Source: PALSA-129 sp050014595
GTDB lineage: Bacteria; Acidobacteriota; Terriglobia; Bryobacterales; Bryobacteraceae
Assembly (NCBI GenBank): GCA_050014595.1
Contig: JBEKDA010000023.1
Location: 49,088 to 113,087 of the forward strand
Length of the DNA stretch: 64,000 bases
Direction: 5' to 3'
In this document: piece after piece, positions 1 to 8,795 of the stretch
How positions within the stretch are numbered: position 1 is the first letter of the stretch
Layout of the letters: each line of letters starts with the position of its first letter
The notes under the pieces: model-generated
The model's input: only the letters and a program-made list of their open reading frames with translations
Told to the model about the DNA's origin: nothing
The model's database searches: none
Made by a program: the position numbers and the translations under genes

Positions 1-3000
1 GAGCAGCTCGTGCTTGGTGGAAACCGGGATGGTGAGATTGAACTGACCTAGCACCGTGCGCCAGGGATGGACCTGGGCCACGGCCGCGAAGGTTCTGGTT
101 CCCTGCGTCTGGGTCTGGCCGGGAAAGCCGCCGGCGCTGGTGACTTGGCGCACCACCACTTCGAATTTCTGACCCTTCTTCACCGTGGCCGGCAGGTCCA
201 CCGTGAGCAGCCCGGCGAAATTCACCACCCCGCCCCGCGGGATCGGCACGTAGCTGACGCCCCCGATCGGCATCTGCACGGTGTGGGCATCCGCCGCCGT
301 CAGCCGGTGGGTGGTGTAGAGCCGGGTCGCCCAATCCAGAATATCCGCTGAATCCACAGCCGGCAGATAGATGGTGGCGGAGCTTCCCTTGGGCAGATTG
401 CCCCAATGGATCATCAGCTCATCCGGCCGGCCATCGGACATCAACACCGCGGGCGAGGGCTTGATCTCGAACGTCTGCGGGACGCGGCGTGAGGCGGCGT
501 GGCCGGGGTTGGGCACATTAACGAAGGCGAGGTTGCGTTGCGCCAGCTTGTCGGTGTTCGATGGATCGCTGCCAGTCGGCGGCGGGTCCGGATCGTAGGA
601 AATCTCAGCGATCAGGCACTGGTGGGCGCTGCGTGCGAACGACTGGATCGAGAGCAGAGGACCCTCGCCGGTAAACGGACCCGCGGCGTCGCCCTGAACG
701 AGAGCGGGAAACTGAAGCTGGCTAGCCTGATTAATGTCCAGCCAGCAGCCGAAGAAGGTGTGCACCTCCGCGCCAAGAGGATCGGGCGCGATCGCCGCCT
801 GGACGTTGGGGTCATCCGTTTGCGCCGCCATGCTGTTGGTCGAGCTGGTGTCCTGGCGCGGTGAGGCGAAGAACGGAATGGTGATGATCTGGTCGTTCTG
901 CACCCCCAGGATGGGGATCTTCTCGCCCTTGGGATTCGTACGCCACGCGTAAGTCGTATTAGGGTCGTACAGGGCGTTGGTCTGTTGGGCCGCCCACATG
1001 CGGAAGAACACGCGAACGTCGTTGGCCGGGGCGACATCCTGGGTGTGGACCCGCGCCAAGGCGAAACTGTAAACCGGATTCCCGGCGCCATCCGTCGGCG
1101 CGAGGCTGAGCGCCGCGTCGTCTTCGTTCTCGGCGATCGCCTGGAACAGACTATCGGCCACCGCCCGATCGCCGTTCAGGTTGCTGATCACCTTGGTGAT
1201 ATAGTCGGTGGCGTCCTTGACCGCGTTGCCGCTGTTGCCGACCTGAGCGCCGAAGCGGTGGTCGCCCGCCGTCACCTGGAACACCCGCAGGTCCATGCTG
1301 AGATACCAGGCTTGCTGGACGGTCGGATCCGTGGAGGTCGGATCGTTGTGCAGGATGAACGGATTGGGCGTTTGGACCAGCTTGATGACGGCTTGGGCAG
1401 TCAGTTGGCCGGCGGCGGGCGGTTTGAACGTCGCCGTGATAGTGACGCTGGCCTTCTGGACGCCGCTCGGGAACAGCGTGGGGTCCTGGAACAGACTGTC
1501 GTCGGTGAAGGAAACCTGGAAGGGAAAGAGGACCCGTTGGGGCCCGGTATAGGTGAGGTCCTCGACCTCAGCCGCGCCGTTGTAGCTGAAGGTCATCTTG
1601 GACAGCGGGCTCGTCACCTTCGGCTGATGGCCGGGCGCCAACAGGCTGGCAGCGTTGGTGATGCCCAGCTCGGCGAGTGTGAAGCCCTCGACGGCGACGA
1701 AGAGTACTGTCTGATACACCGCCGGCGCGCCGGCAAGGTTGATTTGAGCCGCGACCTGGCCGCCGCCGAACTCGTTCTCCTGCAGCAGAAAGCCGATGTC
1801 CTGGGTGCCGATCTCGACCGCCAGGGGCGCCGACGGGATACCGTTGGCGATGACCACCAGATTGTAGGACCCCGGCGGCGTTCCCTGGACCACCGTCACG
1901 CTGGCCGTCTGGGCGCCGGCAACGTTAACCCCCAAGGTCGAGAAGTCCTGGGTGCGCAGATAATAGACCGCCTTGCTCACGGTGTCGGTGATCTGCACGA
2001 TGGGATAGTTGGTCGCCATCTGGGCGTCGTCGCCGTAGCTGTTGGCCTGCGAGAGGCCATTGAGCCCGGCGCCGGTGAGCAGATAACTGTGGCCGATGAT
2101 CAAGGTGGTGGGGAAGGTGGCGATCGCCGGCTGCCAGGCCGGCTGATAGCTGGGCTCGGCAGGGTCCGGGGTATAGATGTAAACCTGCGCCTGTTCGGTG
2201 CTCAGCATCACCTGGCCGGACGGCAGAAGGAGGAAGCGGGCGGTCCAGGTATCCTGGCTGGTGGCGCCGCTGGGTGGCTGGGTCCCCAGCAGGGTCAGGC
2301 TGCTGGCCACCGGGGCGAGCGGATCGTATTCGAAGAACTGCGAATTCTGGGAAAAGAAATCGATGCCGTTGGAGGTGTTGCGGTAGAGCGTACCGGCCAC
2401 CACCAGCACCCGGCCGTTCGGCTGCATACAGGCCGGCGCGTCACTCAGAGTCAGAATCTTGGCGGGATAGACCGTCGTGCTCGGGTCGGCCGGAAAATCC
2501 GGACCGGCCACCCAGGTCCCCGGCTTCGTCGGGTCTGAGCCCGGCGTGAACCTGGCGGTGTGGCCGGTGGCTCCGAAGGCGATCACGGTCTTGTCCGGCA
2601 GCAGGATCGCCGGCCCGATCTCAAAGACGCCGATCGAGGTGCTGGTCACCGTATCGAAAACGTTGGTCAGGGCCAGAACGTCGGGCAGCGCGCCGGTCGA
2701 AATCCAGATATCCTGCGACGGGATGTAGCGCTCGGCCGAGGTTGGCGCCGAGGCCAGCGATCCGCCGCTCTGCGGGACCTTGACGTTCACCGTCAGCACC
2801 GTGCCATCGGGCAGCAGCGTCCAGGTTTCCTCGTTGCACCAACCCACCTTGGTGTCGGGTTTGGTCCCGAACGCGGTTCCGGATTGCGTCCAACTGCTGC
2901 TCACCGGATCCCAGATGGCGGTCGAGGTGGCATTCAGGGCTCCGAAGATGACGCGGCCGTCAGGCAGCACGCAGCTTGATGCATCGCCCTGGATATAGTT

Positions 3001-3381
3001 GAACGCGGCGGGCTTATCGAGCGCGGTCATCTGGCTCCAGGCGTTGCTGACCGGATCGAATATTTCCCCCAGCGGCGTGTCGCCCCCCGCAGTGGAAACC
3101 TCACCGCCGATCGCGAACACGCGGCCGTCTCTCAGCACGCCGGAAGCGCAGAACAGGCGCGTATTGGTCATGTCGGATTCGAAACCCCACGACCCACCGA
3201 CGTAGCCGTTGACCGGGTCAGGCGTGAATCGCAGCCATTCCGAGCCGCCGTTGTTAGTGTTGGATCCGCCGGAGTTATTGACGAGCACCGTGCCGTCTGT
3301 CAGGAGCAGCATCGTTCCGGCGTTGAACGCTCCGGATTTGACCTTCGGCGGAAGCGCGATAGATTGCCATTTGCCTGCCAT
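1..3381 (-). CDS. Kelch/galactose-oxidase-like beta-propeller protein (3' end outside window)
   Basis: Open reading frame of 1127 codons with no stop before the left edge, so the C-terminus is missing. The ATG at 3379-3381 is preceded by a strong Shine-Dalgarno (GGGAGGGG), and no signal peptide is visible at the start (MAGKWQSIALPPKVK). The first ~500 residues show repeated Kelch-like blades of the type LPDGTVL, DGRVFAIGG, PDGRVIFG, PNGRVLVVAG and PSGQVML, the pattern of galactose-oxidase-type propellers. The following ~600 residues are beta-rich with no motif I can name. No copper-radical catalytic residues were identified, so an enzymatic role is not claimed. It is transcribed divergently from the truncated flippase fragment and nrdR. 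Function unknown; possibly a surface or carbohydrate-binding protein. Confidence 0.85.
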   Translation of the reverse strand, partial: MAGKWQSIALPPKVKSGAFNAGTMLLLTDGTVLVNNSGGSNTNNGGSEWLRFTPDPVNGYVGGSWGFESDMTNTRLFCASGVLRDGRVFAIGGEVSTAGGDTPLGEIFDPVSNAWSQMTALDKPAAFNYIQGDASSCVLPDGRVIFGALNATSTAIWDPVSSSWTQSGTAFGTKPDTKVGWCNEETWTLLPDGTVLTVNVKVPQSGGSLASAPTSAERYIPSQDIWISTGALPDVLALTNVFDTVTSTSIGVFEIGPAILLPDKTVIAFGATGHTARFTPGSDPTKPGTWVAGPDFPADPSTTVYPAKILTLSDAPACMQPNGRVLVVAGTLYRNTSNGIDFFSQNSQFFEYDPLAPVASSLTLLGTQPPSGATSQDTWTARFLLLPSGQVMLSTEQAQVYIYTPDPAEPSYQPAWQPAIATFPTTLIIGHSYLLTGAGLNGLSQANSYGDDAQMATNYPIVQITDTVSKAVYYLRTQDFSTLGVNVAGAQTASVTVVQGTPPGSYNLVVIANGIPSAPLAVEIGTQDIGFLLQENEFGGGQVAAQINLAGAPAVYQTVLFVAVEGFTLAELGITNAASLLAPGHQPKVTSPLSKMTFSYNGAAEVEDLTYTGPQRVLFPFQVSFTDDSLFQDPTLFPSGVQKASVTITATFKPPAAGQLTAQAVIKLVQTPNPFILHNDPTSTDPTVQQAWYLSMDLRVFQVTAGDHRFGAQVGNSGNAVKDATDYITKVISNLNGDRAVADSLFQAIAENEDDAALSLAPTDGAGNPVYSFALARVHTQDVAPANDVRVFFRMWAAQQTNALYDPNTTYAWRTNPKGEKIPILGVQNDQIITIPFFASPRQDTSSTNSMAAQTDDPNVQAAIAPDPLGAEVHTFFGCWLDINQASQLQFPALVQGDAAGPFTGEGPLLSIQSFARSAHQCLIAEISYDPDPPPTGSDPSNTDKLAQRNLAFVNVPNPGHAASRRVPQTFEIKPSPAVLMSDGRPDELMIHWGNLPKGSSATIYLPAVDSADILDWATRLYTTHRLTAADAHTVQMPIGGVSYVPIPRGGVVNFAGLLTVDLPATVKKGQKFEVVVRQVTSAGGFPGQTQTQGTRTFAAVAQVHPWRTVLGQFNLTIPVSTKHELL

Positions 3382-3556
3382 GGTCCCCTCCCTTTGCTCA
3401 ACAAAGCAGCAGCGCAAGCCACGCCCCGGGCTTGCATTTACGGAGAAGTCTATCACGGTAGTTTCACATTCGGAAGACATTTTTCACAACGCCAGGTGCT
3501 TATTTGCCGATTCGGCATGCCTCCCTCCCAGTTGATGGCTTCTCCGCTCCTGGGCT

Positions 3557-4180
3557 TTGCACTTTCCGGGGTTACACGGAGCCGGCCTGCACGTGGGGCC
3601 CAAATTCGTTTGGATAGCGGCCTTCGGCGGAAGGATCGTCTGGATTTCGTGCATACTGGTGCTGGTGGTCTTGCTCAGCCTGCGGCATTTCGCTGAGCCG
3701 GCGCGGCGACGGCTGACCGCAGCCTTCCGCTTCCGGCCGGAAGCGTGCTTCCAGCGGGTGGAGCGGTTCCTGACCGCGTTGGTTCAGGGAGTGGAATCGA
3801 CGCGCAGCGATGCCGCTCTGCTGCCGATCTTTGTATATTCGGTACCCGAAGGGGTCTTGATCGCGGCCTGCTACTGGTGCGTGGTTCAGGCGTCTGCCGG
3901 GATCGTTAGTCTTACGTTTGTAGATGTTTTGATTCTGATGGGCTTTGTACCGTTCAGAGGAGTGGTGCAGATCCCCGGCACCGGCGGCGGCAGGCAAGTG
4001 GCGGCGGCCTTGGAGCTGACGGAACTGTTTGGAACCAGGCTGGAACTGGCGACGTCGTTCGCTGTGTTCTTCTGGATAATTACATTTGTAGCTGTTGTGC
4101 CCGCAGGTTTGGGGCTGGCACCAAAAACGAGGCTGGATTGGCACAGCCTGCGGCAACTGAACCGGGAGGTGGCGAAATGA
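3557..4180 (+). pseudogene. 5'-truncated flippase-like (UPF0104/AglD-type) membrane protein
   Basis: The 207-residue frame contains only the C-terminal half of the lysylphosphatidylglycerol-synthase/AglD-type membrane family. Membrane segments are visible around residues 25-45, 85-105, 110-130 and 160-185, with the family's late loop signature appearing as VQIPGTGGGRQVAAALELTELFG. Full members are about 300-330 residues, so the first 100-150 residues and their membrane helices are absent. The only in-frame start near the 5' end is a TTG without a clear ribosome site. The stop TGA overlaps the nrdR ATG (ATGA), showing it was once translationally coupled to nrdR. I read it as a remnant left by a deletion or rearrangement at the junction with the divergent Kelch gene; a short functional protein cannot be excluded. 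Confidence 0.6.
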
Positions 4181-4638
4181 AGTGTCCGTTTTGTAACTAT
4201 TCGCAGGATAAAGTGGTGGATTCGCGGGAGAGCAAGGAAGGCGATGCCATTCGGCGTCGGCGGGAATGCCTGTCGTGCGAACGGCGCTTCACCACGTACG
4301 AGCGCATCGACGAAGTTCCTTACATGGTGATCAAGAAAGACGGCCGGCGGGAGAAGTTCGACCGGCAGAAAGTGCTGGGTGGACTGCTGAAAGCCTGTGA
4401 GAAACGACCGGTGGGCATGGCGAGGCTGTCGGAGGTCGTCAACCAGGTCGAGTCCAAAGTGAGCGACTCGCCTGACCGGGAAATTTCTACTATAGAAATA
4501 GGAGAATTCCTGATGGACAGTTTGCGGGATATGGACAAGATTGCGTACGTGCGTTTCGCATCGGTCTACCGGGATTTCCAGGACGAGCAAGCTTTCTTCA
4601 ATGAACTCAAGAACTTAATGAGGCACAAGCTGCCCTGA
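4177..4638 (+). CDS. nrdR: Transcriptional repressor NrdR
   Basis: The 153-residue protein has the NrdR layout: an N-terminal zinc ribbon with Cys3, Cys6, Cys31 and Cys34 (MKCPFC, CLSCERRFTTYER), followed by an ATP-cone domain (VIKKDGRREKFDRQKVLGGL) that senses ATP/dATP. The family represses ribonucleotide reductase genes by binding paired NrdR boxes. The start at ATG 4177 was chosen because a GGGAGGT ribosome site lies at 4164-4170 and the family begins at MKCPFC; an upstream in-frame start would add 13 non-homologous residues. The ATG overlaps the stop of the preceding fragment by ATGA. No ribonucleotide reductase gene lies in the window. Confidence 0.95.
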   Translation: MKCPFCNYSQDKVVDSRESKEGDAIRRRRECLSCERRFTTYERIDEVPYMVIKKDGRREKFDRQKVLGGLLKACEKRPVGMARLSEVVNQVESKVSDSPDREISTIEIGEFLMDSLRDMDKIAYVRFASVYRDFQDEQAFFNELKNLMRHKLP

Positions 4639-4750
4639 GGGGCGGTTACGGGCCGGGCTTCGGGGTGCGCGGCGGCCAGGCCCGAAAATTCGATGTAACC
4701 TAAACGTTTTTAAGACATCTCTAAAAATGAGCTTAACTTTGCGGGGGAAT

Positions 4751-4762
4751 GATGATATCATC
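4751..4762. promoter_or_regulatory. 12-bp perfect palindrome upstream of rpoD
   Basis: GATGATATCATC is a perfect palindrome in the 272-bp gap between nrdR and rpoD, about 150 bp before the rpoD start. The surrounding stretch is AT-rich compared with the rest of the window, as expected for a promoter region. It does not match the NrdR-box consensus. No factor can be assigned. Confidence 0.35.
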
Positions 4763-4910
4763 AGTCGAAAGTCGAACCCCGAAATGTGGCCAGTTTTGCG
4801 CGCAGTTGGTGGCCAGCCGACAGGATGAGCTTTTTCCAGGCAAATACCCCATTTTCAAGAAATCCGGTGTAGGTGTAACGGATGGATGTTCATGGGGGAG
4901 GTGAGTCTTA

Positions 4911-6440
4911 GTGGACCATTTCGAAGATCAATTCTTAGCGGACAGCCCCGAACATCTCGGCCTTAGTTTTGAGGATGAAACCAAGTTTTTCGATCCCGAG
5001 GCCGCACATGAAGCCGATTTTCTGCACCCGCCGCCGGTAGAGGAGTCCATCTACACGGACGATCCGGTACGAGTGTACCTGCGGGAGATGGGCGCCGTGC
5101 CGCTGCTCACGCGCGAGGGCGAAGTCGACTTGGCGCGGCGCATGGAGCGCGGTAAGTTCCGGATGCAAAAGGCAATTAGCCGCTCGGCGCTGGTGCAGCA
5201 CGTAGTCGTGGAGATTTCCGAGCAACTCAAGAAGGCGACGCTCGAACTGGATAGCGTAGCCGACCTTGGGGACGTGGAAGAGGGTACTCCGGCGGACATC
5301 AAGGTCCGGCAGGATGCCGCCCGGCTGTTTGCCGATGTAGCGGTGTTGTACAAGAAACTACAGCAACTACAGGACAAGTTTGAGACCACTCCCCTGGCGA
5401 GTAAGAAGCCTCGTAAGCGCTTGCTGGCAAAGCTCAACCGGGCCAAGGTGGAGGTTTCCCTGGCCATCCGCCACTGCCCCTTCCGGGTCAATAAGTGGAA
5501 GGAGTTTTCGCGCGAGATCGAGCGCGCGGTGGATGAAATCAGCCACCTCGACAGCGAGATCAAGAAACTCGAAGTCCGCAATAACCCGGTGCAACAGGCT
5601 CGGTTGCGCGAGTTGAAGCGCGAAATCAAGAAGCGGGAAGGTGCCGCCGGCGCCACTCTCCCCGAACTGCGCCACAGCATGACGGTGATCCGCCACGGCG
5701 AAGCCGAAGCGGAACGCGCCAAGAAGGACTTGGTGGAGGCCAACCTGCGGCTGGTGGTTTCCGTGGCCAAGAAATACGTGAACCGCGGACTTCACCTGCT
5801 GGACCTGATCCAGGAAGGCAACATCGGGCTGATGCGGGCCGCCGACAAGTTCGAATACCGCCGCGGCTACAAGTTTTCTACGTACGCCACCTGGTGGATC
5901 CGGCAAGCCATCACGCGAGCCATTGCCGACCAGTCCCGGACGATTCGAATTCCCGTTCACATGAACGAGAGCATGAACAAGTTCCTCCGGGCGACGCGAG
6001 AACTGGAGAAAGAACTCGGCAGAACTCCTACAAATGACGAAATTGGTCGCCGGATGGACATCCCGGTGGAGAAGGTCCAGAAGCTAAAGACCATCTCGCG
6101 TGATCCCGTATCGCTCGAAACACCGGTGGGCCGGGACGGCGAATCGGCGCTGGGAGACCTGATTGAAGATCGCTGGGTGGGCTCGCCCGTCGATGCGGTG
6201 ATTGAAACCAACGTCCGTGACGAAACGGCGGGAATTCTGAAGACGCTTTCTCCCAAGGAGGAGAAGGTGATCCGCATGCGGTTCGGCATCGGGTGCGAGC
6301 GGGAGCACACGCTGGAAGAGATCGGCCAGGAATTCGACGTGACGCGCGAGCGCATCAGGCAAATCGAAGCCAAGGCCTTGCGGCAGTTGCGCGCGCCGGA
6401 GCGGGCGCGGCGGCTGCGGGCGTTGATGGCCGCGCGGTAA
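4911..6440 (+). CDS. rpoD: RNA polymerase primary sigma factor RpoD (SigA)
   Basis: The 509-residue sigma-70 factor directs RNA polymerase to housekeeping promoters. Region 1.2 is visible as DDPVRVYLREMGAVPLLTRE (~47-66); the non-conserved region follows; region 2 contains NLRLVVSVAKKYVNRGLHLL and KFSTYATWWIRQAITRAIA (-10 recognition); region 3 contains HMNESMNKFLRATRELEKELG; region 4.2 contains HTLEEIGQEFDVTRERIRQI (-35 recognition). Region 1.1 is short and acidic. The GTG start at 4911 is supported by the GGGGGAGG ribosome site at about 4894; no in-frame ATG fits better. It is the gene after nrdR but separated by 272 bp, so it probably has its own promoter. Confidence 0.97.
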   Translation: MDHFEDQFLADSPEHLGLSFEDETKFFDPEAAHEADFLHPPPVEESIYTDDPVRVYLREMGAVPLLTREGEVDLARRMERGKFRMQKAISRSALVQHVVVEISEQLKKATLELDSVADLGDVEEGTPADIKVRQDAARLFADVAVLYKKLQQLQDKFETTPLASKKPRKRLLAKLNRAKVEVSLAIRHCPFRVNKWKEFSREIERAVDEISHLDSEIKKLEVRNNPVQQARLRELKREIKKREGAAGATLPELRHSMTVIRHGEAEAERAKKDLVEANLRLVVSVAKKYVNRGLHLLDLIQEGNIGLMRAADKFEYRRGYKFSTYATWWIRQAITRAIADQSRTIRIPVHMNESMNKFLRATRELEKELGRTPTNDEIGRRMDIPVEKVQKLKTISRDPVSLETPVGRDGESALGDLIEDRWVGSPVDAVIETNVRDETAGILKTLSPKEEKVIRMRFGIGCEREHTLEEIGQEFDVTRERIRQIEAKALRQLRAPERARRLRALMAAR

Positions 6441-6448
6441 AAGTAGGT

Positions 6449-6485
6449 CGGACGCCCCCGTCCGCGCGCGGCCCCCTGGTCGCGC
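6449..6485. repeat. Dispersed 37-bp intergenic repeat, copy 1
   Basis: This stretch directly after rpoD begins CGGACGCCCCCGTCCG (a short hairpin) and continues GC-rich. It recurs at 11225-11261 with two mismatches over 37 bp, again immediately after a coding region. It may act as a transcript-end hairpin. Confidence 0.75.
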
Positions 6486-6554
6486 CCTGGCGCTGATTGT
6501 CGACCGACACCATCATTCACGCGCCTCCGGGCCCTGTCGTGGCATCATACATAC

Positions 6555-7739
6555 ATGCACCTGAGAGGGATTCTTCTTTGCGCGGCGTTGTGCGCCGCCG
6601 CCGCCGTGCTCTTCCACGCGGCGCAAAACCCCCAATTGCCGCCGCCTTATGCCACCAAGGCGGTATCCAACGGTCCGAAAGTGATTCCACAACCAGCCGG
6701 CGCCAAGCTCAGCGTGCCGGCCGGTTTCCACGTGGAGGAGTGGGCCGAGGACTTCAACATTCCACGCTTCATGATGCTGGGCCCCAGCAATGAGATCCTG
6801 CTCGCCGATTCGGGGCGTGCCTCCAACAACTCGGGGATTGTCTACGTCCTGCAAGGCAAGGAGCGCAAAAAGCTGATCGAGAAATTGAATCAGCCATACG
6901 GGTTGGCGATGCTGAACGGCTACCTGTATGTGGGCGAGTGCGATTCGGTCAAACGCTACAAGTACGACGCCAAAACCATGACCGCCGGTTCCGGGGAAGA
7001 GGTGGTTTCGCTGAAGGACCAGGGCTCGCATCACTGGACGCGGAGCCTGTTGTTCGACCGCGCGGGGCAGTATCTGTATGTGGGCGTTGGCTCGGCTTCC
7101 AACGTGGCGACGGGCGAGGACCCACGGCGGGCGGCCATCAACCGCTATAGCGTGGACGGCTGGACGCACGACATCTTCGCGGCGGGCACGCGCAATCCCA
7201 TCGGTATGCGCTGGTATCCAGGGACCGACATCCTTTGGGCCGCGGTACAGGAACGCGACGATCTGGGCGACGACCTGGTGCCGGACTTCTTCACGCACAT
7301 CCAGCAGGGCGGTTTCTATGGCTGGCCTTACGCCTACATCGGCCCGCATGAAGATCCCAGAAATGCGGGACTGGCGCCGGATCTGGTTTCGAAGACGCTG
7401 GTCCCCGATGTCCTGTTGGGCGCGCACGTCGCGGTGCTCGATTTCCTGTTCTATACGGGCAAGCAGTTCCCGGCCGAGTATCAGGGCGGAGCGTTCCTGT
7501 GCTTCCATGGTTCGTGGAACCGCTCCATGCGCGTCGGCCAATCGGTGGCCTTCATTCCGTTCAAGAACGGCAAGCCATCGGGCCCAATCACCGAAGTGGT
7601 AAAGGGCTGGATGATTGCTCCCGACCAACGTGCTGTGTGGGGCCGGCCGGTAGGATTACTGCAATTGCCCGATGGCAGCCTGTTGATCTCCGAAGACGGC
7701 AACGGGAAGCTCTACCATCTGACCTACACGGGAAAATAA
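6555..7739 (+). CDS. Secreted PQQ-type sugar/sorbosone dehydrogenase-like protein
   Basis: The 394-residue protein starts with a signal peptide (MHLRGILLCAALCAAAAVLF, cleavage near residue 23). The remainder resembles the soluble glucose/L-sorbosone dehydrogenase beta-propeller family, with typical segments FHVEEWAEDFNIPRFMML, NQPYGLAMLNGYLYVGE, GTRNPIGMRWYPGTDILW and GGFYGWPYAYIGPHEDP. Members oxidise sugars or related alcohols in the periplasm with PQQ and pass electrons to cytochromes. The heptahaem cytochrome begins 4 bp after its stop, which fits such a pairing. The substrate cannot be told from sequence, and no PQQ synthesis genes are in the window. Confidence 0.85.
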   Translation: MHLRGILLCAALCAAAAVLFHAAQNPQLPPPYATKAVSNGPKVIPQPAGAKLSVPAGFHVEEWAEDFNIPRFMMLGPSNEILLADSGRASNNSGIVYVLQGKERKKLIEKLNQPYGLAMLNGYLYVGECDSVKRYKYDAKTMTAGSGEEVVSLKDQGSHHWTRSLLFDRAGQYLYVGVGSASNVATGEDPRRAAINRYSVDGWTHDIFAAGTRNPIGMRWYPGTDILWAAVQERDDLGDDLVPDFFTHIQQGGFYGWPYAYIGPHEDPRNAGLAPDLVSKTLVPDVLLGAHVAVLDFLFYTGKQFPAEYQGGAFLCFHGSWNRSMRVGQSVAFIPFKNGKPSGPITEVVKGWMIAPDQRAVWGRPVGLLQLPDGSLLISEDGNGKLYHLTYTGK

Positions 7740-7743
7740 CCGT

Positions 7744-8373
7744 TTGCGAAGGCTTCTTCTGATGGGATGCGCCTGGGGCGCCGCGTGGGGCGCCACGCCC
7801 TTTCCGCATCGCACGCACCTCGCCATGGGGATGAAATGCCTCACCTGCCACCGGGCGGCGGCCAGCAGCACGAAGGTTCAAGACAACCTGTTGCCGGCCA
7901 AGGAAGTTTGTCTGGGATGCCACGACCACGCCGAAATTCCAGCGCCGCCGGCCACCAACCTGACCCATTTCAGTCATGCCCTGCACTTGAAGATGGGTGA
8001 CGTCGCGCCGTTCTTGGCGGCTGCCATCGACCACAAGAACTACCTGCAGACGCCGGGTGATCGGACACCGTGGATCCGCAGCCACCTGGGAACGCACGAT
8101 CCCTGCCAGGCTTGCCACCGCGGCCTGGAAGAGTCGGACCGGGTCACGCGCGCCGCGCTGCCTCAAATGGCCGACTGCCTGGTCTGCCATACGGCGATTG
8201 AAGCCCCATTCTCCTGCTGGGATTGCCACGCCCAGGACGCCAAGTTGCGCCCGGCCAGTCACACCGAAATTCCTCATTTCATGGACGCCCACAGTTCCGG
8301 AAAAGTGCAACTCGATAAGGCCACCTGCGCGCTCTGCCACGGGCGCAATTTCCGATGTATGGGATGCCATTGA
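7744..8373 (+). CDS. Heptahaem c-type cytochrome
   Basis: The ~209-residue protein contains seven CxxCH haem-attachment motifs (CLTCH, CLGCH, CQACH, CLVCH, CWDCH, CALCH, CMGCH), the last forming the C-terminus. The N-terminus is a short signal sequence (LLLMGCAWGAAWG). The start is probably TTG at 7744, which keeps the basic residues of the signal peptide; ATG 7762 is the alternative. It lies 4 bp downstream of the PQQ-type dehydrogenase and is presumably its periplasmic electron acceptor. Extra His residues (for example HALHLKMG and HTEIPHFMDAH) could supply distal haem ligands. It resembles class III/cytochrome c7-like multihaem proteins. Confidence 0.88.
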   Translation: MRRLLLMGCAWGAAWGATPFPHRTHLAMGMKCLTCHRAAASSTKVQDNLLPAKEVCLGCHDHAEIPAPPATNLTHFSHALHLKMGDVAPFLAAAIDHKNYLQTPGDRTPWIRSHLGTHDPCQACHRGLEESDRVTRAALPQMADCLVCHTAIEAPFSCWDCHAQDAKLRPASHTEIPHFMDAHSSGKVQLDKATCALCHGRNFRCMGCH

Positions 8374-8533
8374 CCAGCGACAAAAGTGCCGCCCGTCGGC
8401 CAGCGCCACCGGGTAATTCTGACCGCTGGACGCCACAACGTCACAGGGGCTAGCGCGCAATCCGTTTGATAACAAAGAACGTACTCTCTGGTAGCTGGAT
8501 TGCTCGTAGAACCAGCCAAAGGAGCAGCGAACT

Positions 8534-8758
8534 ATGCCGATCGTCAAAATCACGGGACCGGGTTTATCTGCGATTGGGCTTTCCGTCGCGCTTCTTTGGG
8601 GCTGCCTGATCGGGGAACGGGTCATCACGCGGGATGCCGCCAGAGAGCGCGCGCGGGTGGTCCGGGAACTGGAGCAGATGCGGCGCGAACGGCAGGCGTC
8701 GCCGGTATCCGTACCGGTACTGCGCCGCGTATTGCGGGCTCCGATGGCCCTCGGGTAG
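8534..8758 (+). CDS. Small single-span membrane protein, function unknown
   Basis: The 74-residue protein is preceded by a good ribosome site (AAAGGAG, about 8 nt before ATG). Residues ~8-25 form one hydrophobic segment (LSAIGLSVALLWGCLIGE), followed by a basic, Arg/Glu-rich cytoplasmic-type helix (RDAARERARVVRELEQMRRE) that could form a coiled coil. I do not recognise a family. Confidence 0.6.
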   Translation: MPIVKITGPGLSAIGLSVALLWGCLIGERVITRDAARERARVVRELEQMRRERQASPVSVPVLRRVLRAPMALG

Positions 8759-8782
8759 GGTTTCTTTTAAGGCGACGGGTTG

Positions 8783-8788
8783 TACAAT
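8783..8788 (+). promoter_or_regulatory. -10 element (TACAAT) for the DUF885 gene
   Basis: TACAAT ends 7 nt before the ATG at 8796, so transcription would begin at or beside the start codon. There is no Shine-Dalgarno in between, which fits a leaderless mRNA. No convincing -35 box is seen. Confidence 0.4.
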
Positions 8789-8795
8789 TGCAACG

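Noticed and set aside
985..2538. Long plus-strand open frame of 517 codons
   Set aside because: It is antisense to the continuous Kelch-type frame, which has a strong ribosome site and recognisable repeats; the composition is the usual GC-rich shadow.
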